The position numbers and the translations under genes are program-made. The notes beneath the pieces were generated by a model. The model was given only the letters and a program-made list of their open reading frames with translations. It was not told the DNA's origin and searched no databases. Below are positions 21,666 to 33,499 of a DNA stretch of 64,000 nt, piece after piece. The DNA is from Symbiodinium natans (Eukaryota > Sar > Dinophyceae > Suessiales > Symbiodiniaceae). Positions within the stretch are counted from its first letter, which is position 1, and every line of letters starts with the position of its first letter. The DNA lies in assembly GCA_905221605.1 (NCBI GenBank), contig CAJNDS010001402.1, positions 226,501 to 290,500 on the forward strand, read 5' to 3'.

Positions 21666-21804
21666 CTGAAGCCTCTTGTGGCAGACGCAGGCAAAACAGC
21701 GAGAGTGGGAGAACCGAGATTGCGTCAGCTCTTTCCAATGCGAGTTGTTTTGCCGACGAGGACCCCGCCCCGAGCCTGGCCCTTCCTGTTCTTCCGGGCC
21801 CCGT

Positions 21805-21912
21805 CCTTATGAGCCAGGCCCTTCTGAGCCTGGCCCTTCTGAGCCTGGCCTTTTTGAGCCCGGCCCTTCTGCGGCGCTTCTGAGCCTGGCCCTTCTGAGC
21901 CTGGCGCTTTCA
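21805..21912 (+). repeat. 15-bp minisatellite GAGCCTGGCCCTTCT
   Basis: About six imperfect copies of a 15-bp unit. As 15 is divisible by three, one frame reads a repeating EPGPS pentapeptide. It runs directly into the broken coding relic that follows, so it may be the relic's repetitive N-terminus. Confidence 0.85.
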
Positions 21913-21978
21913 CCTTCGGAAAAACTTTGAGCCTGACTTCTACGAGGACGTCGACAGCGAGCCCGTGGACTCTCATTG

Positions 21979-22785
21979 ATCTTCGTGGCGGAGCAGGATG
22001 GCAAGGCCCCTCCGGGCATGAAAGCTCGGCAGTACAGCAGCGTCTGCCCCCCTATGTCACTTTCTGGTCTGAAGGCTGGCGAGAAGGAGACGGACCCGAA
22101 CGAGGCCTGGCACAAGCTCATCGAAAGCATGCGGCAGAAGTTGCGCCAGTAGTTGCGGCAGGGCGTACCCGATTGCCTCGTCGGCAAGAGCTGTTTCGCC
22201 TTCGCGGAGCTGGTGCGCTACATTGCGCGAAGGGCCTGGACGTCGTGGAGGTTGACGCCGTGAACGCATACTTCCAGCATCTGGCTCGCCGCTTCCCCGA
22301 CTCGGCCCCTTTCCAGAACTACGTGAAGCATCGTGAGGAAGTTCTGGGAGGATCTGCCACGCTTTCGGAGTCAGACGCGAGCAGGCCAAACACCTGATGA
22401 TCGCTTTGAAGTCCTCGGCTACATCCCGGAGGGCGATGACCCCATGGCCGGCGAATGCGTCCAGGAGCTTCAAGTTTTTGAAACGGAGTTGAGGAAGGCC
22501 CATCGCCAGATCGGCCGAGCCATGAAGCCGGATCAGAAAGCCTGGCTCAGCGGGCGCTCTTGGGCGGGGGCGCGCTTCTTCGACTACCAAGACGCAGATG
22601 GTGATGGCGGCACTGCACGAGACCACGAACGTGCCAAGCTAGCTGGATGAGCGGACCAGCTCCTACGAGCGCTTCACGAGCCAGGGCTTCTGGGTGGAGC
22701 GACACATGGAGTGCTCGCAGAAGCAGATACAGGAGGTGCTTTGCCAAATCGGCCGCCACCCTCTCGCCTCGACGCCCCCGCAAGA
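21979..22785 (+). pseudogene. Broken coding relic (mobile-element or multicopy gene fragment)
   Basis: Coding-like peptides continue across frame changes and stops. Frame A (21979-22152) reads FVAEQDGKAPPGMKARQYSS and NEAWHKLIESMRQKLRQ, then a TAG, then CLVGKSCFAFAELVRYIAR. The text continues in another frame as GLDVVEVDAVNAYFQHLARR and PFQNYVKHREEVL, then EQAKHLMIAL, then PEGDDPMAGECVQELQVFET and KPDQKAWLSGR. The end (TSSYERFTSQGFWVERHMEC, then QKQIQEVLCQIGRHPL) follows another shift and TAG. At least three frameshifts and two internal stops. The pattern EVDAVNAYF, YVKHREEVL, AKHLMIAL looks like one ancestral domain, but I cannot name the family. It ends at the AAT tract. Confidence 0.55.
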
Positions 22786-22807
22786 GTGAAACTGCAGCAA
22801 AATTGAT

Positions 22808-23740
22808 TGCAATAATAATAATAATAACAATAATAAGAATAGTAGTAGTAATAATAACAGCAATAATAATAGTGAGAATTATGATAGTAACAATGATAAT
22901 AATAATCATAGTATTAATAATACTAAAAATAATCATAATCATAAATAATCATAATCATAATAGTAACAGTAATAGCACTAGTATTAATAATAATAATAAT
23001 AATAATAGTAACAATAATGCTAATAATAAAAGTAATCGTAATGGTCATAGTAATAATAATAAGAATAATAATCATCATAATGGTAATGGCAAAAAAAATA
23101 ATAATAATAAATAATAATAATAATAATAACAATAATAAAAGTGATAAGAATAATAATATTATTATTATTGTACTAGTACTCGTACTAAAAAATATACTCC
23201 CAGTCATGATAAAAGAAACAATATACTAAAAAAAGTACTAGTCATAGTAATAGAAATAGTAATAGTAATAGTAATAGCAATAATCATAATCATAGTAATA
23301 ATATGGTAACAATAATGTGATAACAATAATCTTAATAATAATGGTAATGGCAATAGCAATCATAATAGTAATAATAATAATGCTAATTCTCATAATCATC
23401 ATAATGATAATAAGAATAATTTTGATAATAAGAATAATAATGATAATCATAATAAAAATGATACTAATTGAAATAATGATAACAAAATAATGATAATAAT
23501 AGCAATACTACAATTCATAATATTAGTCATGATAATATTAATAATATTTGTAAACGTAGTACGAAAAAATAATATTAATAATAATAATGATGTTTTTATA
23601 ATCATAATGACAATAAGAATAATAATAATAATAATAATAATAAGATTAATCATAATCATAAAAGTAATACTAATACTTACATTAATTTGACTTAATATTG
23701 ATAAAAATTATTATTATGATAAACATAATAATAATACGAG
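22808..23740. repeat. AAT/ATA-rich simple-sequence tract of about 930 bp
   Basis: Nearly pure irregular AAT, ATA, ATC and AGT triplets with almost no G+C-rich block. It is the most AT-rich part of the window and gives spurious Ile/Asn-rich ORFs on both strands. Confidence 0.95.
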
Positions 23741-24555
23741 TAAAATAGAATATTCTTTTGGGGGCGGGCATGCTTGTATGGGTGTGTTTGTGTTTATTCC
23801 TGGAGTTTGTCCAGGCGGTGGTGGTCTATTTGTGCTCACTGGGGCCGGGGCCTGGCGGCTGTTTTCCGGCGCAAAGGTGATTGGCCTGCTGTGATGCGAA
23901 AGGATGAGGGTGGCAGGGCTGCCTCCCTTCCCTTTCCTGCAGCAAGGGCGTGAGTGGCCCACGGCGGCGGGTCTGCGGTGGCCGAAGGCCAAGGAGGTGC
24001 GACATTGGTTTTTCTGCCTGCCGAAGTGGTTTGGTTTGTTTCTTTCTTTTGCAAAGTGGTTCTGAAACACACCCTTTTGATTGAATTCTCTGTTTTTTTT
24101 TTTGCCGAAGTGGTGAAGACACCATTTAAGCTTGATCTGGACTCAAAGGGTGCCAAGAGACATTTTAAGACACCCTTAAGTTCAATTTTGTTTGCTTTCT
24201 GTCCAAAGTGGTGTTGATACACACCGTTTGAGGTCGTCTAAGACACCCTTTCTGCCAAAGTGGCGGTGAGACCACCTTTTTGGCACACGGCACTTTGCCG
24301 TATGGTTTATTTCGACAGGCCCGGTGATCTCATCCAGGCCGGACTGTTTGTCGAACGATCAGGAGAAGCCCATCGGTTTTGCCTGGCTTGGCAGCTTCTA
24401 TGATGTTAAGAACTTCTTCCACGTTGCTTTCTTCACAAGGGGAGCCACGTCCTTACCTTCTGCGCTCCCCACATGCAACTGAGGCTGGCGACATCAAGAT
24501 CTTCCTGAAGGCAGTGCTGTGGAGGCCACTTTCATGGGGCTGCATCCCGTTACCC
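23741..24555. other. Unassigned stretch with AAAGTGGT-type dispersed repeat
   Basis: Contains several diverged copies of a motif GCCAAAGTGGT-GA-GACACACC followed by TTT (about 24030-24290), spaced about 70-100 bp. No gene recognised. Confidence 0.5.
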
Positions 24556-25000
24556 TTCGGCGAAGGGGGCTTCGAAGCCTTCGAAGCCTTCGAAGCCGAA
24601 GGGTCGAAGGGGGGGGGGGGGGGGGAGGGGGGGGGGGGGGGCGGAAGGTCTGAAGGCTTCGAAGGCTTCGAAGGTGAGGACGAAGGCTTCGAAGCCTTCG
24701 AAGAGTGAGGACGAAGGCTTCGAAGGCTTCGAAGGGCGAGGACGAAGGGGCTTCGAAGGCTTCGAAGGTGAGGAGGAAGGGGGCTTCGAAGGCTTCGAAG
24801 GGGAGGACGAAGGGGGGGGGGCCTTCGAAGGCTTCGAAGGCTTCGAAGGTGAGGACGAAGGGGGCTTGAAGGCTTCGAAGGGTGAGGACGAAGGGGGGGG
24901 GGCTTCGAAGGCTTCGAAGGCGAGGACGAAGGGGGCTTTGAAGGCTTCGAAGGGGAGGACGAAGGGGGGGGGGGCTTCGAAGGCTTCGAAGGGTGAGGCA
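24556..25000. repeat. TTCGAAGG satellite, first block
   Basis: Dozens of CTTCGAAGG units, each holding the palindrome TTCGAA, mixed with GAGGACGAAGGGGG spacers and two long G runs. The 9-bp core keeps frames open both ways, giving EGFEGFE-type and SKPSKP-type ORFs that are not genes. Confidence 0.95.
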
Positions 25001-25059
25001 TCTCCAGAGTCTCACGGCTGCGCCCCCCCCAATCCCCCCGCTCTCCACTTCCAGAAACA

Positions 25060-25995
25060 AAAACACTCTCGTCTCTACTCCTCTGATCTTCGAATAATGA
25101 AACAAAAAAAACAAAAGAAGATTCGAGGGGGGTAGAATTTAGAATACATTCCCTTCTCCCTTCTCCTTTGAGTTTTCGAAGAATGAAAGACGAAAAACAA
25201 AAGAAGATTCGAGGGGGGTGGAATAAATTCCCTTCTCTCTCCTCCTCTGATTTCTCGGGTAATGAAATACAAAAAACAAAACAAGATTCGAGGGGGGTGG
25301 AATTTAGAATACATTCCCTTCTCTTTTCTGCCTTCCTCCCACTCCGCATTCTCGCTTCTCCCTTCCTCCCACTCCCTCGTCTGTGATTTAAAATAAAGTC
25401 TACTTCTATGAACAAAAACCGTCTCGTCACGACTCCTCTGATTTTTCGAATAAAGAAATACAAAAAACAAAAGAAGATTCGAGGGGGGTGGAATTTAGAA
25501 TAAATTCCCTTCTCTCTTCTCCTCTAATTTTTCGAAAGATGAAATACAAAAAACAAAAAAGAATCGAGGGTGGTGGAATTTAGAATACATTCTCTTCTCT
25601 CTTCTCCTTTCCCCCACTCCACATTCTCTCTTCTCCCTTCCTCCAACTGCCTCGTCTCTATATAATTTAAAATATAATCCCTTCTCTCTTCTCCCCTTCC
25701 TCCCACTTTACAAGAAATAAATGGGGGGGGCTGCGCCCCCCCCAACCTCCCCGCTCTTTACTTCTAAAAACAAAAACAGTCTTGTCTCTTACTCCTCTGA
25801 TTTTCGAACCATGAAACACAAACAAAACAAGATTTGAGGTGGAATTTAGATTAAAGACTCCTCTAATCTTCGAACAATGAAACAAACAAAACAAAAGAAG
25901 ATTCGAGGGGGGTAGAATTTAGAATACATTCCCTTCTCCTTCTCCTCTAAATTGTCGAAAAAAATACGAAAAAAAAAAAAGATTCGAGGGAGGTG
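25060..25995. repeat. Roughly 90-bp repeat family around AAGATTCGAGGGGGGTGGAA, block 1
   Basis: Seven or more copies of a unit made of CTCCTCTGATTTTTCGAA, an A-rich part with AATGAAATACAAAAAACA, then AAGATTCGAGGGGGGTGGAA and TTTAGAATACATTCCCTTCT. Copies are in the same orientation with variable spacers. Confidence 0.9.
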
Positions 25996-26004
25996 GAATT
26001 TAGG

Positions 26005-26340
26005 GAAGGGTGAGAACGAAGGGGGAGGGGCTTCGAAGGCTTTGAAGGCAAGGACGAAGGGGGGGAGGGGGTTCGAAGGCTTCGAAGAGTGAGGGCTTCG
26101 AAGGAAGGCTTCGAAGGCGAGGACGAAGGGGGGCTTCGAAGGTGAGAACGAATGGGGGCTTCGAAGGCTTCGAAGGTGAGAACGAAGGGGGCTTCAAAGG
26201 CTTCGAAGGTGAGGACGAAGGGGAAAGCTTCGACGGCTTGAAGGTGAGAACACCTCTTCGTCCTTCCTTCAAAGCCGAAGCCTTCGAAGCCCCCTTCGTT
26301 CTTATGAGCCGAAGGGGGGCTTCAGACCTTCAGCGCGAAG
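26005..26340. repeat. TTCGAAGG satellite, second block
   Basis: The same CTTCGAAGG units and GACGAAGGGGG spacers as in the first block; the two satellite blocks bracket the 90-bp repeat family. Confidence 0.9.
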
Positions 26341-26900
26341 GGGCTTGGAAGGCTTTCGTCTTGGACCTGACTAAAGGCAAAAACTGGTTTCTTGCACCCG
26401 AAAGCTTTGACTCCGGCCACCAAGCAGCGCCGAATAAGCTTGGACACCTTGACCGCGCACCAGCCGCGCCTGCGCCCGCCTCTCGCATTGCCAAAAAGGC
26501 CTTGAAGACCTCGGCAACCTCCTCCACTGAGCACTTTTGCTGAGCAAGTTGCGAAGGGCTTGCAACACTTGGAAGCACAAACATGGACCCTGCGGACCAT
26601 GTCTGGTCACATTTTTCCGGCCAAAAAATCAGGCTTCAAAGTGACATATGGGAAGGCGCAAAAATTAGCAAAAGTCTCTAAGAGTCTTGCAGATCTTAAG
26701 ACATGAAAAAAACGGCACAAAATCCAGCAAAAACAGGTCTACATAAAGCAAAAGTACATTGCAAAAATAGCAAACAAACGCAAAACAACGCAAATCTCAA
26801 AATCTCGTGTAAACAAGAAACAACATTTGAGGCTGCAAAACAGAAGCTAAAAGACAACCGCATGAAAGTCAGGCTTGGGTTGAGTCTGGACTGCATTCCT
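26340..26900 (-). repeat. Duplicated segment alpha, copy 1 (minus orientation)
   Basis: Inverted relative to copy 2 at 30,020-30,690. Both carry a coding-like block reading EEVAEVFKA and VSKLIR in the same relative frame, followed upstream by a matched A/T-rich segment (GCAAAAATAGCAAACAAACG here, its reverse complement in copy 2). Indels differ between copies, so both look decayed. No family recognised. Confidence 0.75.
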
Positions 26901-27235
26901 TTCTGAACCCTTAACGTTCTGCCTAAAGGCGCGAAATGCTTCTTAGACGGTCAACCATTGATTTATATGGCAGGCATGCCCCAGCTTCGACGCTCCAGTT
27001 AACGCAGATCTCGCCAGAAGCAGAAGAACACCTCTTGCATCCTTCACCCTTGTGGAAATACTGACATTGGCGGCCAAAGGGTGAATCCAGTCCTGATAAA
27101 GGGGTTTCTGCAGGGTTTCCGTTCATGTTTGTTAAGCTTCTAGAGGGTTTCTCTGGGTTCCCTGCAGTTTCGCAAGAGTTTCCGCGGGTTTCTGGGGGTT
27201 TCCGTGGGTTTCCTTAGACTTGGGTTTTTTGCCTG
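26885..27235 (+). repeat. Duplicated segment beta, copy 1
   Basis: Matches 30,700-31,210 in the same orientation: CTTCTTAGACGGTCA, ATGGCAGGCATGCCCCAGCT, GGGTGAATCCAGTCCTGATA, then the GGGTTTCC-rich part. A shorter third copy of its right end is at 28,890-28,985. Confidence 0.85.
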
Positions 27236-27459
27236 ACGGCAAAATGGGGGTGCGAAGCACTCTCTGCTTGGCATCAAATCAGGGGGCCACATGGATTACA
27301 TGGCCCCATTACCTACGACGGAGCTAAGTATGGCCGAAATTTCGGGCGCGGCATGGTGTTCTAGGGCCATAGGGCCAGATTAACAAACCTGTCGGCAGTC
27401 TCATCAAGAGTCTCATATTGCCCAGCAGCGTCAGCAGATCCTCAGCAGAAGATCATCAG

Positions 27460-27549
27460 CAGCAGCATCATCATCATCATCATACCATCATCATCATCAT
27501 CATCATATCAGATCATAGCATATCATATATCATCATATCGTGTCATTGT

Positions 27550-27604
<55 letters not shown>

Positions 27605-27935
27605 ATCATCGTCGTCATCATCATCCTGCCAGGTCCTGAGTCCTGAGCCCTGGCATCTTGGCAGTCCGGCTTCCCGGCGGTCCTGGTGCTGGCACGCGGT
27701 CCTGGCCTGGCATTGCCGCCGCATTGCCTGGCATTGGCATCAATCATAATCGCATCATCGCATCGCATCATGAATCATTAGCATTGTGAAGTATGAATCA
27801 TCAATCATCAGTCATCAATCATTCATTCAGTCATGACTCATGACATGAGATCATGATGAGCCACGAGTCATGAGTCATGAGTCATGAGATCATCATGAAT
27901 CAGGAACCATGAATCAGTCACAGTCACAGCCACAG
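27460..27935. repeat. CAT microsatellite and TCATGA-type simple repeats
   Basis: CAT/ATC triplets at 27,460-27,610 (spurious poly-His or poly-Asp frames), and TCATGAG/AATCAT units at 27,770-27,935, separated by a GC-rich 120-bp stretch. Confidence 0.9.
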
Positions 27936-28885
27936 TCACGTGAGTCATTGCGGTCGCCGCAACCCATCGGCCACAAACACGGGTCATGAACAATGAAAAC
28001 TGCCTTGGTTTCCTTTCAGCTTTGTTCGCGTCGAATCCAGCCAAGACTTCAAACTCAGCCCATCTTTCTTTTCTGCTGTTTGGCTTGACGTGCATTTTTT
28101 CCTGTTTGCAGAAAAGGCTGAAACAAAACCACCAGCAATGAAACAGGACTTCAAAGAACTTGGTCTGTGTTTTTCAGCTGTCCTGGCTTGACACGCAGGT
28201 CACACCATACTTAAGATGCAAATTGGAGATGCTTTTTTGCTACGTTTTTTAAAGCAAATTGTTTTTAAAATTTCAAACATGAAAAAACGTTTAAAACACA
28301 GAAAAAAACTGGTTTCGAAGCATTTCAAAGTCTGCAATATGAATAATAATTTTGGAATGCCTTGTTTAGAAACAAAATCGCTCTGAACAAACTTGCCTGA
28401 AAAACAAAATCAAAAAAAAAACCGTTAATTCATTTTTGTTCAATTTTTCCTTGTTTAAGAAACATTGTCAACGAAATGAACACGATGATGCATACTAACT
28501 TTTGAAACTGAGCCAACCGGCTTGCTTTGATAACGTGGCGTCCAAAAAATCTCGAATGGTTGGTTTAAAAAACACAAATCATTTATTTTGGAATTCCTAC
28601 ATGCTATCTTGCCAGTAAAATGGAAGCAAACAAAAAATTTTTCAACGAAATAAAAAAAACACATTTTTCATGGTTTTCAAAAACAAAAATTCAAATTTCT
28701 GAAAATATGCAGCTTTCAGATATTCCGTGTGGGTAAATTCCTGCTAAGACCACTGCAGAGAGCTGAACAACAATCCAGCAACGCCTGCAAACAATGAAAA
28801 TTAACTCCAAAAACCTTGAAAAATGCTGAAAACTTGCATTTTGAAAAATTTGAAAAAATTGCCACAGAGAGTGCTTTGCACCATT
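27936..28885. other. A/T-rich gene-free stretch
   Basis: Long runs of A and T (for example 28,240-28,460 and 28,600-28,700), no coding signal recognised. Confidence 0.6.
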
Positions 28886-28999
28886 TTCTGTAGGGTTTCC
28901 GTTCATGTTTGTTCAGCTTCTAGAGGGTTTCTCTGGGTTCCCTGCAGTTTCGCAATAGTTTCTGCGGGTTTCTGGGGGTTGAGGGTTCCAATGTCTTGT

Positions 29000-29350
29000 G
29001 AAGGTCAACGTGCGTTTTCCATGGTTTTTGCCAGCTTTGAAGGGTTCTTTGGGCTGTGTAAGAGTACAGCAGTCCGCACAAGAAGAAGGAAGAGCGTGAT
29101 GTGGAAATGGAACCACAAGGAAAAGCAAGACATTGACAAAGACATCGAGGAACTGGCACAAGCCAGGCCCAGAACAGCAGACGGAGTTTCTGTGGGTTTT
29201 CTTTTTTATAGGTTGTGTGCAGTTTTTGAAGCTTTTAGTGGAGCTTTGTAAGGGTTCTGCAAAATCTCCGCGGGGTTTTTGATTATGCTTTGCGCAGCTT
29301 CGAAAAAGATGTCAGAAGCTTCAACGAGGGTTTCCACAAGCTTCCATTGC
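29000..29350 (+). repeat. Duplicated segment gamma, copy 1
   Basis: Same orientation and order as 31,480-31,760: AATGTCTTGTGAAGGT, CCATGGTTTTTG, AGTGGAGCTTTG, AAAATCTCCGCGGGGTTT and AAAGATGTCAGAAGCTTCA. Confidence 0.85.
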
Positions 29351-29469
29351 TGGAACTGCATTTTTCGAGCCTCTGCGCTTGAGCGACCTACAGCAACTCT
29401 GACCCACAGGCAAGCTTCGAGCGTGAAGAATTTTTTTAAAGAACAACGACCCCCCCCACAGCACCGGGG

Positions 29470-29780
29470 AGACCACGTACAAGCGGACGTGACTTTTGCG
29501 CACAAAAGCGGGTCCAAGAATCTGTCTTTGGAACATTTTCTGCGCAAAGACCCGGAGCACATATGGAAAACCTACTCCGCGGAAAAATACAGCTGGGTTC
29601 CCAGCGGCCTAGCTGCCTTGTCACGTCACTTCACTTCTGATTCTCCCTGCTATTAGCATCCACCTCCACAACCTCATCATGGCAGCGCTGCAGCCGCACA
29701 ACACTGCGCCGCGCCGACCGCATCATGTGACAAATTCCAAAGCTTAAAGTAACGCTCAGGAAATCCATGGTGTGTTTACA
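29470..29780 (-). repeat. Duplicated segment delta, copy 1 (inverted to 31,760-32,095)
   Basis: The minus strand reads MDFLSVTLSFGICHMMRSA, then VEVDANSREN, then after a TATTTTTCCGC(A/G)G-type site RSRFSICAPGLCAEN and FCAQKSRPLVRGLPG. The same peptides recur in the plus-strand copy, suggesting real former exons. Confidence 0.8.
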
Positions 29781-30019
29781 CATTACAATAAGGGAAGCTG
29801 GGTGCATTTCGTGGCCCCATTTTTGGAGCCGCGAGATGGCCTTATTTTTGGGGTCGCAAGTTTGAGCCCTGGGCTCACGCAGCTGGGTCTCGTCAGCGTG
29901 CCTGCGCCTGCCTTGTTCCAGGAACCTTGGGGCAGCGTGCAGAACATAAGCTTGCGGATCAGGGGCTTGTCCGAAGCTACTTGCTTTTGTGTTGCTGCAG
30001 CAGAAAGGAGGGAGCTGCA

Positions 30020-30690
30020 ACTGGAGGCCACTTTCATGCGACGGTTGTCTTTTAGCTTGTGTTTAGCAGCCCTAAATGTTGTTCCTTGTTTACAGGAGAT
30101 TTCGGAGATTTGCGTTGTTTTGCGTTTGTTTGCTATTTTTGCAATGTACTTTTGCTTTTGTTTGCACGTAGACCTGTTTTGCTTGGATTTTGTGCCGGCT
30201 TGTTTTTTCAAGATGCCTTGAGATCTGCAAGACTCTCAGAGACTTTTGCTAATTTTTGCGCCTACGGGCCATGTGTCTTCAACAGATTGCATCTGAGCCG
30301 CTGCTCGCTGAGTGCTCTCTTGCCTCAAGCAGCTCCTAGGCCACAGCTAGCGTACTTGCGCCATGTCTGCCACGTCGGCGCCTGATTTGTTGGCCGAAAA
30401 AAGTGCCCAGACATATCCATGTTTGTGCTTCCAAGGTGTCGCAAGCCCTTCGCAATGCAACTCGCTCAGCGAAGTACTCAGAGGAGGAGGTTGCCGAGGT
30501 CTTCAAGGCCGATTTTTGGCGATGCGAGAGGCTTTACATTCGTTGCGGGGCGCAGGCGCGGCCGGCCGGTGCGCGGCCGGAGGTGTCCAAGCTCATCCGT
30601 GCGCTGCTTGGTGGCCTAGCTGTGTATGGTTGTAGCAACAGCCATGCGCGGGGTCAAAGCTTTGGGTGCAAGAAACCAGTCATGCCTTCA
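30020..30690 (+). repeat. Duplicated segment alpha, copy 2
   Basis: Inverted copy of 26,340-26,900. The plus strand reads HVCASKVSQALRNATRSAKY, then SEEEVAEVFKADF and PEVSKLIRALLGG. Less damaged than copy 1 in this part. Confidence 0.75.
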
Positions 30691-30699
30691 GTCAGGTCC

Positions 30700-31210
30700 T
30701 TGGGTTGAGTCTGACATGAACCCTGAGGCAGGAAGTCAGTCTTGTTCTATAGCAAGTTGTGACGTGGACGGTGAAGCCAGGCAGACGTAGACTGTATTCC
30801 TTTTTCTGAACCCGATTGGTGAAAGACCAATGTGTACCTTGACGTTCTGCCTGAAGGCGCGAAGTGCTTCTTAGACGGTCAGCGACCATTGATTCGTATG
30901 GCAGGCATGCCCCAGCTTCGGCGCTCCGGTTGACACAGGTCCTCGCCAGAAGCACCCTTTAGGGGACGACCGGTAGTACAATACTGACATTGGCGTGCGG
31001 TGATTGGGTGGCGGGTTTCCTGCACCTGTCCTTTAATAACTTTGTAAATTGCCAAAGGGTGAATCCAGTCCTGATAAAGGGGTTTCCGCAGGGTTTCCGT
31101 TCATGTTTGTTAAGCTTCTGGAGGGTTTCCCTGGGTTTCCCTACAGTTTCGCGAGGGTTTCCGCGGGGTTTCTGGGGGTTTCCGTGGGTTTCCTTAGATT
31201 TCGTGCATGT
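30700..31210 (+). repeat. Duplicated segment beta, copy 2
   Basis: Direct copy of 26,885-27,235 with an extra insert around 30,985-31,050. Confidence 0.85.
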
Positions 31211-31590
31211 GTTAAAAGCTATTGGATGGTTTTGGTAGGTTCCTCAAGGGTTTCGTGAGGGTTTCCGTGGGATTTCGTGCAGTTTTTGAACTTTCCGGAG
31301 GTTTTCCTTGAATTTCTCTAAAGTTGTGTGAGGGTTTCCGCGGATGTCCGTGGGTTTTGTCAAGTTTTGCCTTGGTTTTTTAAAAGCTCTCAGATGGTTT
31401 CCCTGGGGTTTTCTAAGGTTTGCGGGGTTTCAGTGGGTTTTGTTAGGTTTTGCGTAGGTTTTTGAAGCTCTCGGAAGGTTTTTCTAATGTCTTGTGAAGG
31501 TTACCGTGGGTTTTCCATGGTTTTTGACAGCTTTGAAGGGGTTTCCGTGGGTTTCTTCGGGCTGTGTGAGGGTTTCCGCGGGGTTTCTGT
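31080..31590. repeat. GGGTTTCCGTGGGTTTC-type degenerate tandem repeats
   Basis: Loose repeats of GGGTTTCC with G/T-rich spacers. The pattern looks like expanded intron sequence between the duplicated exon-like segments. Confidence 0.8.
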
Positions 31591-32095
31591 GGGTTTTCTT
31601 TTTATAGGTCGTGCGCAGGTCTTTGAAGCTTCCAGTGGAGCTTTGTGAGGGTTCCTGCAAAATCTCCGCGGGGTTTCGATTGGCTTTCTCATGCTTTGCG
31701 CGGCTTTGGAAAAAGATGTCAGAAGCTTCAGCGAGGGTTTCCATGAGCTTCCATGGCACCATGGATTTCCTCAGCGTTACTTCAAGCTTTGGAATTTGTC
31801 ACATGATGCGGTCGGCGCTCGTCCAGATAGGCAAGATGCAAGCGGCGCAGTGTGTCGTGCGGCTTTGCAGCACTGCCAGGTGAGGTTGTGGAGGTGGATG
31901 CTGATAGCAGGGAGAATCAGAAGTGACGCGGCCAGGCAGCCAGGAGCCGCTGGGGCTAACCCAGCTGTATTTTTCCGCAGGAGTAGGTTTTCCATATGTG
32001 CTCCGGGTCTTTGCGCAGGAAATTGTTCCGAGGCCAGATTCTGGGTCCGCTTTTGTGTGCAAAAGTCACGTCCGCTTGTGCGTGGCCTCCCCGGT
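31480..32095 (+). repeat. Duplicated segments gamma (copy 2) and delta (copy 2)
   Basis: Gamma at 31,480-31,760 is direct to 29,000-29,350. Delta at 31,760-32,095 is inverted to 29,470-29,780 and reads MDFLSVTSSFGICHMMRSAL, a CAG/GTGAGG donor-like site, a TATTTTTCCGCAG acceptor-like site and RSRFSICAPGLCA. The arrangement suggests repeated local duplication and inversion of one spliced gene. Confidence 0.8.
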
Positions 32096-32461
32096 GGTTC
32101 GTGACAACCACTCCGCTGTAAAGACTCTCGTCAAGCAGATGACGCCGTGCCCGGCAGCAGAAGCGTAACGCCCCTCGCCATGAGGAGGCTGATGTATGGT
32201 CGTCCTCAACGTGGGTCTGGCCACGGAGCTTGGTGGTCGGGAGACTGGCGCTCCGAGAATCGCTGGACCGCATCGGACTGGAGTAGCTGGCAGCAAGACC
32301 GCCACACTCCATGGCGCTATGATCATAGCCGTAGGTGGTAGTATACCTCGTTTTTGCGCTTGCGCAACACGTTTGCCATTGCCTTGTTTTCCTCTTTTGC
32401 GGCACGTGTTGTGCTCTGTAGTGTTCGCTCATTCACCAACTGCGATCGGAAATATAGGCAT

Positions 32462-33498
<1,037 letters not shown>

Positions 33499-33499
33499 G

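Noticed and set aside
22800-23740. Many Ile/Asn-rich ORFs on both strands
   Set aside because: They are translations of the AAT simple-sequence tract with no conserved residues.
24379-25463. ORFs of up to 336 codons on both strands
   Set aside because: Produced by the 9-bp TTCGAAGG satellite, whose unit length keeps all frames open.
27523-27771. Poly-His and poly-Asp ORFs
   Set aside because: CAT/ATG microsatellite.
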